This document shows positions 9,661-17,760 of a stretch of DNA of 40,303 nucleotides, piece by piece. The notes beneath the pieces were generated by a model. The model made no database searches, was not told where the DNA came from, and worked only from the letters and a program-made list of their open reading frames with translations. The stretch lies in contig NZ_JAHKPR010000037.1 of assembly GCF_018860585.1 (NCBI RefSeq), forward strand, positions 103,642 to 143,944, written 5' to 3'. How positions within the stretch are numbered: position 1 is the first letter of the stretch; each line of letters opens with the position of its first letter. Position numbers and translations under genes: made by a program. This stretch comes from Colwellia sp. E2M01. GTDB lineage: Bacteria; Pseudomonadota; Gammaproteobacteria; Enterobacterales; Alteromonadaceae.

Positions 9661-9972
9661 CTACTTTAAAGAATTAGTGATCCAGTTTAAATAATGTTTA
9701 TCACCTTGCTGGATATTCAAGGCAATAACTTCCACCACATCGTAGGGGTGTAATTGATTAATTCGTTCATTTAAAATGGCGAATTTATTTGTGTCGGTTT
9801 TTATTAGTAATTGTACTTCATTGTCACAATGCAGTTCATCCTCCCAACTATATACTGACGTTATATTCGGTATGATATTCACACACGCTGCTAGCTTTTC
9901 CGTTACCACTATTTTTGCAATATCTTTGGCAATATCTTCATTCGGGCAAGTGGTTAATACTAATTGATACAA
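9661..9972 (-). CDS. cutA: divalent cation tolerance protein CutA
   Basis: A 103-residue CutA1 protein, the normal size for this small trimeric fold. The start MYQLVLTTCPNEDIAKDIAKIVVTEKLAACVNI holds the conserved 'L-A-A-C-V-N' segment. The signature YSWEDELHCDNEVQLLIKT and the segment HPYDVVEVIAL follow, as in the family. CutA is linked to copper and other metal tolerance, but its molecular role is unsettled. It is immediately upstream of dsbD, a common pairing in gammaproteobacteria, and shares its promoter region with the divergent fxsA. Confidence 0.95.
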   Translation of the reverse strand: MYQLVLTTCPNEDIAKDIAKIVVTEKLAACVNIIPNITSVYSWEDELHCDNEVQLLIKTDTNKFAILNERINQLHPYDVVEVIALNIQQGDKHYLNWITNSLK

Positions 9973-10052
9973 TTTATTTACCTAAATATTTAAGCGTTGC
10001 TGATAGTATACAGTGATAAATAAGTAAAGTTACAGGCGCTTATAATACCAAG

Positions 10053-10075
10053 TTTAATACCAAGTCAGTTTATGG
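10053..10075 (+). repeat. fragment of a dispersed repeat (TACCAAGTC type)
   Basis: TTTAATACCAAGTCAGTTTA resembles the sequence at 40272-40295 and the reverse complement of 29217-29240. A second partial copy (TAATACCAAGTTTA) lies just before it. It falls in the 237-bp gap between cutA and fxsA. Confidence 0.45.
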
Positions 10076-10209
10076 TTTATTTACAGCTAATATGTAGCTT
10101 TTTGTTTTAGACGTTTGTTTACGGTACTTGAATTTAGGGTATTAATTAACGTCCCTTGAAAAAGACCTGATCAACCCAATATAAGTTTCATATAAATTAA
10201 AGGATCATT

Positions 10210-10725
10210 ATGTTTCAATTATTATTTGTACTTTTTATCATCATTCCAATTATCGAAATAGCGGTAATTATGCAAGTGGGCGACTTAATTGGTTTGTGGC
10301 CAACTGTCGCCTTAGTTATTCTTAGTGCTTGGTTAGGCGCAAAATTTGTGCGTCAACAAGGTTTAGCAACGTTACAGTCAGTGCAAACCAAAATGGCGCA
10401 AGGCGAAATGCCGTCAGGTGAAATAGTTACCGGCTTAGTGTTATTGATTTCCGGCGTACTATTAGTAACTCCGGGTTTTGTAACGGATATTTTAGGCTTA
10501 TCTCTGCTTATTCCTAGCGTGCGTGCGGGTATTGCGAAACAGGTACAAAAGCATATTAAAGTCAATCAAATGGCTGGTAGTGCATCATTTCAACATGGCG
10601 CATCAGGTAATGTTTATCAACATGAAAATACAGATGAACCGTTTTCTTCAAAAGAAGATATTAATAAGCCTATTTCTCACCATCAAGGTGAAACATTAGA
10701 AGGCGAATTTAAACGTAAAGATTAA
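10210..10725 (+). CDS. fxsA: FxsA family membrane protein
   Basis: A 171-residue FxsA protein. The N-terminal 130 residues hold hydrophobic segments: FQLLFVLFIIIPIIEIAVIMQVG, then WPTVALVILSAWLGAKFVRQQG, then LVLLISGVLLVTPGFVTDILGLSLLIP. The segment 'PGFVTDILG' is typical of the family. The last 40 residues are polar and probably cytoplasmic. In E. coli FxsA overproduction relieves exclusion of phage T7 by the F plasmid protein PifA; its everyday role is unknown. It is placed directly upstream of groES, the arrangement seen in many gammaproteobacteria. An AAGGATC ribosome-binding site is 5 bases from the ATG. Confidence 0.93.
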   Translation: MFQLLFVLFIIIPIIEIAVIMQVGDLIGLWPTVALVILSAWLGAKFVRQQGLATLQSVQTKMAQGEMPSGEIVTGLVLLISGVLLVTPGFVTDILGLSLLIPSVRAGIAKQVQKHIKVNQMAGSASFQHGASGNVYQHENTDEPFSSKEDINKPISHHQGETLEGEFKRKD

Positions 10726-10746
10726 TCTTGTCATTTTAGGAATAGT

Positions 10747-10794
10747 AAAATAAGCCTTAATTTTTTCATTCTTAGACTTGTTAAGGCTTATTTT
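10747..10794 (+). terminator. terminator of fxsA
   Basis: Perfect 14-bp arms AAAATAAGCCTTAA (10747-10760) and TTAAGGCTTATTTT (10781-10794) with a 20-nt loop. The 3' arm ends in TTTT. The right half overlaps the groES promoter elements. Confidence 0.7.
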
Positions 10795-10804
10795 ATCCCC
10801 ATTT
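10777..10804 (+). promoter_or_regulatory. sigma32-type heat-shock promoter of groES-groEL
   Basis: CTTGTTA (10777-10783) and CCCCATTT (10797-10804) are separated by 13 bp. These match the sigma32 elements CTTGAAA and CCCCATNT, and the -10 is the same as I recall for E. coli groE. The ATG of groES is 86 bp downstream of the -10. The -35 deviates at two positions. Confidence 0.75.
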
Positions 10805-10889
10805 CTTATAGCAACAAACTGTCGCCGCATTTACGACGACAAATTATCTAAATAACCACTAATAATTTAGTTATCTCAGGAGAGAATTA

Positions 10890-11180
10890 ATGAGTATTCG
10901 TCCACTACATGATCGTGTCATTGTTAAACGTAAAGAAGTCGAGTCAAAATCAGCCGGCGGTATTGTATTAATGGGTAGTGCAGCTGAGAAGTCTACACGC
11001 GCTGAAGTTATTGCGGTAGGTAATGGTCGCATTTTAGAAAATGGTGAGGTTCGTCCTTTAGATGTTAAAGTTGGCGACCAAGTAATTTTCTCTGAAGGTT
11101 ACGGTGTTAAAGCTGAAAAGTTAGACGGCGAAGACGTACTTATCCTAAGTGAAGCAGATATCTTGGCCATCGTAGAATAA
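10890..11180 (+). CDS. groES: co-chaperonin GroES
   Basis: A 96-residue GroES (Cpn10), the seven-membered lid of the GroEL folding chamber. The sequence begins [18 protein letters not shown] and contains the mobile loop [19 protein letters not shown] (about residues 18-36), whose GIVL contacts GroEL. It also has the [18 protein letters not shown] end typical of the family. AGGAGAG lies 8 bases before the ATG. It is cotranscribed with groEL, but the gap to groEL (219 bp) is much longer than the usual few tens of bases and carries a large palindrome. Confidence 0.98.
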   Translation: MSIRPLHDRVIVKRKEVESKSAGGIVLMGSAAEKSTRAEVIAVGNGRILENGEVRPLDVKVGDQVIFSEGYGVKAEKLDGEDVLILSEADILAIVE

Positions 11181-11327
11181 TTTATGACTTAACTTGTCGC
11201 TAATAAAACACAATAGCGGCATCAAAAGTGCTCACTGACTAGCGTCAGCTCCGCGCTTTTTCTTTGCTCTTAAGCGAAATCGCATAATAAAAATGCTGCT
11301 TGAGCATATAAATTAATAATTTTAAAC

Positions 11328-11367
11328 GTAGGCGGGAATTTATTCGCGCGAATGAATTCCCGCCTAC
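11328..11367. repeat. 40-bp near-perfect palindrome between groES and groEL
   Basis: The left arm begins GTAGGCGGGAATT (11328-11340) and the right arm ends AATTCCCGCCTAC (11355-11367). The centre ATTCGCGCGAAT is self-complementary, and only one opposed pair breaks symmetry. It sits 32 bp before the groEL start, so it would form a strong hairpin in the groES-groEL mRNA. The GCGGGAAT-type core looks like a dispersed extragenic palindrome. Confidence 0.7.
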
Positions 11368-11375
11368 AAAATTAA

Positions 11376-13052
<1,677 letters not shown>

Positions 13053-13078
13053 TGCGACAAGAAGTCGTGCTGTTGACA

Positions 13079-13135
13079 CCTACCTTACTATTACAGTAAG
13101 GTAGGCTTAGAGAGAGGAATTACCTCTCTCTTCCT
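13079..13135 (+). terminator. tandem stem-loops after groEL
   Basis: The first stem is CCTACCTTACT (13079-13089) with AGTAAGGTAGG (13095-13105) and a 5-nt loop. The second is AGAGAGAGG (13109-13117) with CCTCTCTCT (13123-13131) and loop AATTA, followed by TTCCTT. Together they probably end the groESL transcript; the second has only a short T-run. Confidence 0.65.
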
Positions 13136-13159
13136 TGCGTCAGGGTTTTATAGATGCAG

Positions 13160-13536
13160 CCTATATTTTAGGTTAACCCCCACTCCAAAATGAAGCTACG
13201 CTTCAAATATATGTAGAAGGTTTCATCCTGATACATACAAAATAGATCGAAAGATCTACTATCAAAATGGCTCTAGCGAGCCATCTTTTATAATCCACTG
13301 AGATTTTATCTCAATCACGTGGAGCCTATTTTCTTGTCCGAACCAAAAATAAATTGAATATTTATTTTCTATATTGGTTTCTCAAGTAATAGATCAAAAC
13401 TTCCCCATCATAGGAACTCTAAGCAGTAGTGCTTAGTTTAAAAGCAGTCAATGGTAGGCGTAAGCCGTATAAATAATTGTCTAAATTTTCAAAACAACTA
13501 ATTTTGAAAATATTAGACCAATTGTTCAGCCAATTG
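13160..13536 (+). ncRNA. densely structured non-coding region, candidate RNA
   Basis: This 400-bp gap has no gene. Hairpins on the plus strand follow each other almost without pause. They are CCTA/TAGG (13160-13172); TGAAGC/GCTTCA (13191-13205); TATGTA-GA-AGG/CCT-GA-TACATA with a symmetric GA/GA internal loop (13210-13237); and TAGATC-GAAA-GATCTA with a GNRA loop (13243-13258). Next come ATGGCTC-TAGC-GAGCCAT (13267-13284); TCCAC/GTGGA enclosing TGAGAT/ATCTCA (13294-13323); and AACCAA/TTGGTT enclosing AAATAAAT/ATTTATTT (13341-13379). The last are CTAAGCA/TGCTTAG (13419-13436); GGC-GTAA-GCC with a GNRA loop (13457-13466); a long stem GTCTAA...TTAGAC (13475-13523); and CAATTG/CAATTG (13519-13536). 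GNRA loops and tandem GA pairs are RNA hallmarks. The group II intron begins 13 bp downstream. Transcription and strand are inferred. Confidence 0.55.
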
Positions 13537-14080
13537 TAGCCTAAGGATAGTGCGTTTCTGGTAACGGAAAGGTTCGAAGCTTCCTGAGAATGTACCCTCC
13601 ATTCGTGGAGTACTTACTTTTGTGAAAAGGTAAGTGCGATAACTCTAATGACAAGAGTTTGAGGGGCTAGGCTTTGTTGCAAGGTTAATATATATGAACT
13701 ACTAATAAACGCAGTCAACCGCAAAAAGCGAAATGTTATTGATACGCTTTAACCAAAAGGTATGTGATCTGGCTTTTCTTTTACATCTGGGAAAGCGCTG
13801 ACAACAGTATCACCTGTGAATAGGTAGAACCTAAACAACCAATGTTATTTATATGGAACTTGGTAAGCCCTATTATTCGCTTAAATTATTTGTTATTTAA
13901 ATAATTTAAGCAGGGGAGTCGTAAGACGAACTGTTGAGTAAGAGGGTAAAGGAGATTGAAAAAAGCTAATGCTAAATTGTAATGATTTAGATAGGTGTTA
14001 AAAACACTAACTGGAAACAGTGCTGACTTTCAATTGGTCTTTAATCGTGAGATAGACGTGTAAAGCAATCAAATAACTAA

Positions 14081-14109
14081 CCCTAAGGGAGAATTCACTT
14101 CCCTTAGGG
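14081..14109 (+). other. intron domain IV hairpin before the RT start
   Basis: CCCTAAGGGA (14081-14090) pairs with TCCCTTAGGG (14100-14109), 46 bases upstream of the RT start codon. In group II introns a stem at this place (domain IVa) is the high-affinity maturase-binding site and can cover the ribosome-binding site. The role here is inferred from position. Confidence 0.5.
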
Positions 14110-14155
14110 GGGTGGATTTCTTCTGTTGGGTGATTATCAATAGGAGAAAAGCAAG

Positions 14156-15811
14156 ATGAGTACGGCATTTGTTGTACCTGCGTTCTCCCATCAGGCGCAT
14201 AGTTGGCATACCATTAATTGGTATTCAATTGAGCTTCAGGTGAGAGGGCTACAAGTACGGATCGCGAAGGCGACTAAGCAACAGCAGTGGCGTAGGGTGA
14301 AAACTTTACAACGTATGTTGGTGCGCTCGTTTGCAGCTAAATGTTTAGCCGTTAAACGGGTAACTGAAAATCGAGGCAAAAGGACTGCCGGTGTAGATAA
14401 GGAGTTATGGAGTACGCCTGATGGTAAATGGCAGGCTATTTTTCGATTAAAACGGCATGGGTATAAACCTAAGCCATTGCGGAGGATATACATTCCAAAG
14501 AGTAACGGTAAACGTCGCCCTTTAGGAATACCGACCATGCTAGATAGGGCTATGCAGGCGTTATACCTGTTAGCACTTGAACCTGTGTCGGAAACCACCG
14601 CAGATCGTAATAGCTATGGCTTTCGACCTATGCGCTCAACGGCTGATGCGATAGAACAATGTTTTGTCAATTTAAGTCGTAAAAGCTCAGCAGAATGGGT
14701 GCTTGAGGGAGATATCAAAGGTTGCTTTGATAACATCAGTCATGACTGGTTACTTGCCAATGTAGTGTTGGATAAACAAGTACTTGGAAAGTGGTTGAAA
14801 TCGGGATTTATTGAATTCGGTAAGTTAAACCCAACGAAAGCGGGTACACCACAAGGAGGTATTATTTCTCCTGTGTTGGCTAATTTGGCGCTTGATGGAT
14901 TGGAAGAAGTGTTATATGACCACTTTGGGAAGAAAAACACGAAAGCCGCCTACAAGACTAAGGTCAATTATGTGAGGTATGCAGATGACTTTATTATAAC
15001 GGGAATCTCGAAAGAGCTACTTGAAAATGAAGTTAAGCCATTAGTTAAAGCCTTTATGGCTGATCGAGGGCTTACGTTGTCACCAGAGAAAACGGTTATA
15101 ACGCATATAAATGAAGGGTTTGATTTTCTCGGACAAAATTTACGTAAATATAGCAATGGCAAGATGTTAATCAAGCCGAGCCGTAAAAGCGTAAAGAGTG
15201 TTCTTGGGAAGGTTCGCGATATAGTTAAAGGGCAAAAGACAACTACAGCAGGATTGCTTATTTGTCAGTTGAATCCAATTCTTCGGGGTTGGGCTAACTA
15301 CCATCGTCATATCGTGGCGAAGGAAACCTTTAATTATGTTGACTATCGAGTTTGGAAACTATTGTGGCAGTGGTGCCGTCGACGACATAATAATCGTCAA
15401 AAGCGTTGGATTAAAGCTAAATACTTTAAATCAGTAGGGCCACGAAACTGGACGTTTTCGGGTATTATTCCTGACAATAAATTAGTTAGGTTGATGTACA
15501 CAAAAGATATACCGATAAAGCGACACATTAAAATGAAAGCGGACGCAAATCCGTATGACTTAGCATTTGAGGAATACTTCGAAAAGCGCCAAGAGCGAGT
15601 TTGGAGAGATTCAATGCAAGGTAAACGTATTTTGTTAATGCTTTGGCTCAGACAGCAGCAATGTTGTGCTATGTGCCGTCACCGAATTACTAAAACAACA
15701 GGATGGAATATCCATCATATTGTTGAACGGGTAAAAGGTGGTGGTAATGAACTGAGTAACTTAGTGTTGTTGCATCCTAATTGTCATCGGCAATTGCATT
15801 GTACTATTTGA
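14156..15811 (+). CDS. ltrA: group II intron reverse transcriptase/maturase with HNH endonuclease
   Basis: A 551-residue intron-encoded protein. It has an N-terminal RT-0 region and fingers/palm RT motifs including RIYIPKSNGKRRPLGIPTMLDRAMQ, SYGFRPMRSTADAI, EGDIKGCFDNISHDWL and GTPQGGIISPVLANLALDGLE. The active site VRYADDFIITG has YADD at 275-278. The maturase (X) domain includes LNPILRGWANYHRHIV. The end is an HNH endonuclease with zinc-type cysteines, CCAMCRHRI...NIHHIVERVKGGGNELSN...HPNCHRQLH (about residues 503-548). All parts needed for splicing and target-primed retrohoming appear intact. AGGAG lies 10 bases before the ATG. Its codons look visibly richer in G and C than neighbouring genes, consistent with recent arrival. 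Confidence 0.96.
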   Translation: MSTAFVVPAFSHQAHSWHTINWYSIELQVRGLQVRIAKATKQQQWRRVKTLQRMLVRSFAAKCLAVKRVTENRGKRTAGVDKELWSTPDGKWQAIFRLKRHGYKPKPLRRIYIPKSNGKRRPLGIPTMLDRAMQALYLLALEPVSETTADRNSYGFRPMRSTADAIEQCFVNLSRKSSAEWVLEGDIKGCFDNISHDWLLANVVLDKQVLGKWLKSGFIEFGKLNPTKAGTPQGGIISPVLANLALDGLEEVLYDHFGKKNTKAAYKTKVNYVRYADDFIITGISKELLENEVKPLVKAFMADRGLTLSPEKTVITHINEGFDFLGQNLRKYSNGKMLIKPSRKSVKSVLGKVRDIVKGQKTTTAGLLICQLNPILRGWANYHRHIVAKETFNYVDYRVWKLLWQWCRRRHNNRQKRWIKAKYFKSVGPRNWTFSGIIPDNKLVRLMYTKDIPIKRHIKMKADANPYDLAFEEYFEKRQERVWRDSMQGKRILLMLWLRQQQCCAMCRHRITKTTGWNIHHIVERVKGGGNELSNLVLLHPNCHRQLHCTI

Positions 15812-15894
15812 ACGAGGTTTATTGATTTATGAGCTTTAATCACCATGTACTAATGTGGAGATTAATAATAATGAAATAAATGGAGGACGAATAT

Positions 15895-16170
15895 ATGGGT
15901 AGTCACAAACACCATATGGAATTGATGGATTCAGTTGCTGAGCTAGCAATCGAAGCAGGAATATTGGAGAAATGTGAAATTCATGAAGTAATATTCCAAA
16001 ATGGTGGCGACATAACAGATGCTTATAAGTTAGCTAACTCAAAATACTCTAAAGGTGAAACCTATGGTTTTAATTCTAGAGGAGAGTTAACTGATGCTAT
16101 AAAAGAAGTTATGGAATCATCAGATTATGCTGGCGATTGCTGCGAGCGTTGCTATGAAAATATGGGCTGA
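15895..16170 (+). CDS. unrecognised cargo protein inside intron domain IV (91 aa)
   Basis: The ORF can start at 15880. However, GGAGGA (15883-15888) is ideally placed for the ATG at 15895, giving a 91-residue acidic protein beginning MGSHKHHMELMDSVAELAIE. It has a histidine-rich start, a helical N-terminal half, a central NGGDITDAYKLANSKYSKGE segment, and ends DCCERCYENMG with a CC-x2-C cluster suggesting metal binding. I do not recognise a family. It lies between the RT stop and domain V, where most introns have only a short tail. It has the same strand as the RT gene and an excellent ribosome-binding site, so it is probably expressed from the intron RNA. Confidence 0.65.
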   Translation: MGSHKHHMELMDSVAELAIEAGILEKCEIHEVIFQNGGDITDAYKLANSKYSKGETYGFNSRGELTDAIKEVMESSDYAGDCCERCYENMG

Positions 16171-16235
16171 ACATTTTAATAAGTAAAGCTCATAAGTTCG
16201 CTGGTCTATACTTAGGTACTGACTTATAAAGGCTT

Positions 16236-16269
16236 GAGCCGTATGCGGGGAAACTCGCACGTACGGTTC
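16236..16269 (+). ncRNA. group II intron domain V
   Basis: A 34-nt hairpin beginning GAGCCGTATGCGGGGAAACT and ending ACGTACGGTTC. It shows the usual features: a lower stem GAGCCGTA/TACGGTTC, a two-base bulge (CG before TACGGTTC), and an upper stem closed by a GAAA tetraloop. The catalytic triad appears as AGC at positions 2-4. Confidence 0.92.
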
Positions 16270-16310
16270 TTAGGGGAGGGGTGAACAGTAATGTTCGCTC
16301 CTTACCCGAC

Positions 16311-16486
16311 ATTTTACTTGTTTAAATCAGTGATAACCGCGTTACTTTACAACTCGTTTAAGAGAGACTAAACGTCGTTGTAAAGTGCCTTGTTCTAACA
16401 TGATTTACTCTACGTAAAATACAGTAAACACTCATTGTTGCTTACTTTGTACTTAAACTCTAAAAACTCACTTCGGTGAGTTTTTT
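16311..16486 (+). ncRNA. repeat unit 1: hairpin, conserved core, terminator
   Basis: The unit starts ATTTTACTTGTTTAAA directly at the intron 3' end. An outer stem ACTTTACAAC (16344-16353) pairs with GTTGTAAAGT (16377-16386) and encloses an inner CGTTTA/TAAACG stem and a GAGAGAC loop. GCCTTG and a conserved core follow (TACGTAAAATACAG, then CTCATTGTTGCTTACTTTG), which can fold as AGTAA-ACA/TGT-TTACT. It ends with an intrinsic terminator, AAAAACTCAC-TTCG-GTGAGTTTTTT (16462-16486). No ORF of note is inside. The layout is that of a small RNA gene, but no transcript is known to me. Confidence 0.65.
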
Positions 16487-16530
16487 GTTTTTGATTGGTT
16501 AAATCATTCTTAAGTGATCAAATTCTAGTG

Positions 16531-16678
16531 GCGTTACTTTACAACTCGTTTAAGAGAGACTAAACGTCGTTGTAAAGTGCCTTGTTCTAACATGATTTAC
16601 TCTACGTAAAATACAGTAAACACTCATTGTTGCTTACTTTGTACTTAAACGCTAAAACTCACTTCGGTGAGTTTTTTT
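16531..16678 (+). ncRNA. repeat unit 2, 192 bp after unit 1
   Basis: This unit is nearly identical to unit 1 from GCGTTACTTTAC onward, exactly 192 bp further on. Its stem is 16536-16545 with 16569-16578, and its terminator AAAACTCAC-TTCG-GTGAGTTTTTTT is at 16654-16678. One A fewer before the terminator stem and one T more after it keep the spacing. The 50 bp upstream differ from the leader of unit 1, so units 2 and 3 share a different left flank (GTTAAATCATTCTTAAGTGA). Confidence 0.65.
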
Positions 16679-16722
16679 GTTTTTGATTGGTTAAATCATT
16701 CTTAAGTGATCAAATTCTAGTG

Positions 16723-16882
16723 GCGTTACTTTACAACTCGTTTAAGAAAGACTAAACGTCGTTGTAAAGTGCCTTGCCTATATGGATGTAGGTACTTAGG
16801 TTAAGTCAGGAACAAGTAACCTGTGTTCTAACCTGATTTACCCTGCGTAGAATACATTAGATACTCATTGTTGTTTACTTTG
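16723..16882 (+). ncRNA. repeat unit 3, diverged, without terminator
   Basis: The hairpin (arms 16728-16737 and 16761-16770) is retained with one loop change. A 49-nt insert (16777-16825) containing its own AGGTTA/TAACCT stem separates GCCTTG from the TTCTAAC core. The core is altered at several positions (TGCGTAGAATACATTAGATA). The terminator hairpin is absent; the sequence runs into the upstream region of the toxin-antitoxin pair. Confidence 0.6.
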
Positions 16883-16996
16883 AATAGAAGTATTAAAAAA
16901 CCCAAGAGCGCGGAATTTGGTTGTTTTAATGCCTTAGTAAACTAAATATCTAGTCCTCATGTTCTATTTTTATTTTGATACTCAACTTTTCCAAAC

Positions 16997-17025
16997 TTGA
17001 ATTATGTGTATATCATGCGCATAAT
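16997..17025 (+). promoter_or_regulatory. promoter and operator of the toxin-antitoxin operon
   Basis: TTGAAT (16997-17002) and CATAAT (17020-17025) are separated by exactly 17 bp, a good sigma70 promoter. An inverted repeat ATTATG (17001-17006) and CATAAT (17020-17025) overlaps both elements. This fits autorepression by the ribbon-helix-helix antitoxin. Confidence 0.65.
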
Positions 17026-17053
17026 ACAACCATTGATGATTGGAGCGTTTATT

Positions 17054-17335
17054 ATGAATATTACTTTAGGTAAAGAATTCGAGCGAAGAATTACTGAAAA
17101 GGTAGCTGATGGTTTATATACCTCAGCCAGTGAAGTGATCCGTGATGGTTTGAGGCTATTATTTGAGAAAGACGTTGCTAAAAACCAGCAACTAGAAATA
17201 TTACGAGAAGAAGTCGCTAAAGGCTTCGAACAGCTAACTGCAGGCGAATCGTCAAAGCACAGTGTAATGGAAATATTTGAACAAGCTTCCCTATCAGTCA
17301 CTAGCAAGTCAGCGAGCGATAATACCGATGCCTAG
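17054..17335 (+). CDS. parD: ParD-type ribbon-helix-helix antitoxin
   Basis: A 93-residue protein starting at the ATG at 17054, preceded by TGGAGCG. The frame extends upstream to a TTG at 16997, but that overlaps the promoter and is unlikely to be the start. The N-terminal MNITLGKEFERRITEKVADGLYTSASEVIRDGLRLLFE is a classic ribbon-helix-helix DNA-binding domain of the ParD/CopG type ('Y-x-S-A-S-E-V-I-R-x-G-L-R-L'). The C-terminal half is the disordered toxin-binding tail. It overlaps the toxin gene by 8 bp (ATGCCTAG), so translation is coupled. It should neutralise the downstream ParE toxin and repress its own operon. Confidence 0.9.
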   Translation: MNITLGKEFERRITEKVADGLYTSASEVIRDGLRLLFEKDVAKNQQLEILREEVAKGFEQLTAGESSKHSVMEIFEQASLSVTSKSASDNTDA

Positions 17336-17618
17336 CTATAGGTTATCTCCTTTAGCTGAAGCCGATTTATTCAAAATAATTTCATCAACTATTGAATCTT
17401 GGGGAAGTACACAGGCAAAGGTGTATGCTCAAACTATCGATGCAGCCTTATTGAAGTTAGCTCAATACCCTGACTTCGGCAGGGAAAGAAATGATGTTTA
17501 TAATGGCGCTAAAAGCTTTCCTGTAGAGAAGCATATCGTCTTTTATCAAAGTAGTGAAAATGGTATTGATGTTGCCCGTATTCTTCATCAGCGTATGGAT
17601 CCCTCCAAACACTTTTAA
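17328..17618 (+). CDS. parE: ParE-type toxin of the RelE/ParE superfamily
   Basis: A 96-residue toxin starting at the ATG inside the end of the antitoxin gene. The sequence MPSYRLSPLAEADLFKIISSTIESWGSTQAKVYAQTIDAALLKLAQYPDFGRERNDV matches the ParE opening 'Y-x-L-S-P-x-A-x-x-D-L'. The end KHIVFYQSSENGIDVARILHQRMD matches the ParE C-terminal strands. ParE proteins typically poison DNA gyrase, whereas the related RelE proteins cut ribosomal mRNA; the target here is inferred from similarity. The pair lies between repeat units 3 and 4 and probably stabilises this accessory segment. Confidence 0.9.
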   Translation: MPSYRLSPLAEADLFKIISSTIESWGSTQAKVYAQTIDAALLKLAQYPDFGRERNDVYNGAKSFPVEKHIVFYQSSENGIDVARILHQRMDPSKHF

Positions 17619-17695
17619 TTCATAAAAATTATTCCAATAAAATTCAATTGGTTAACGTTAGTACTATAACTAGGGCATCAGGTGGGGTATCAGTA

Positions 17696-17757
17696 ATTAT
17701 TCCCATGCAAGTAATTCAATTGAAACATATGCTTAAATTCTATATGGGTGGAATAAT
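17696..17757. repeat. inverted repeat in front of repeat unit 4
   Basis: ATTATTCC (17696-17703) and GGAATAAT (17750-17757) pair, with CAT/ATG and further matches inside. This structure ends 3 bp before unit 4. It is comparable in place, but not in sequence, to the structured region before the intron and unit 1. Confidence 0.45.
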
Positions 17758-17760
17758 GTA

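Larger units (their letters stand above)
13550..16310 (+). mobile_element. complete group II intron with RT-HNH ORF and a cargo ORF
   Basis: The 5' end begins GTGCG (13550-13554). About 600 nt of structured RNA (domains I-III and the start of IV) precede the reverse transcriptase gene. A typical 34-nt domain V lies at 16236-16269. A domain VI hairpin (GGGGAGGGGTGAACAG...GTTCGCTCCTTACCC) follows, and the intron ends with GAC at 16310. Joining the flanks gives GATA/ATTTTACTTG. The sequence TAATTTTACTTGTCTAAA occurs intact at 17759-17776, upstream of repeat unit 4, so the boundaries are well supported. A hairpin loop TATCAC (13808-13813, stem ACAG/CTGT) could be EBS1; its TATC pairs with the last four bases of the 5' exon, GATA. 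At about 2.76 kb it is longer than usual because of extra DNA after the RT gene. Confidence 0.88.

Noticed and set aside
13550..16310. Retron or diversity-generating element as explanation for the reverse transcriptase
   Set aside because: The protein has a maturase domain and an HNH endonuclease and is enclosed by intron RNA with a standard domain V. No msr/msd or template/variable repeat pair is present.
16339..16882. CRISPR array
   Set aside because: The repeats are over 140 bp long with near-identical spacing sequence, so there are no unique spacers, and no cas genes are present.
16997..17053. Upstream TTG start giving a longer antitoxin
   Set aside because: It overlaps the -35 and -10 elements of the operon promoter; the ATG at 17054 has a ribosome-binding site and begins the ribbon-helix-helix domain exactly.
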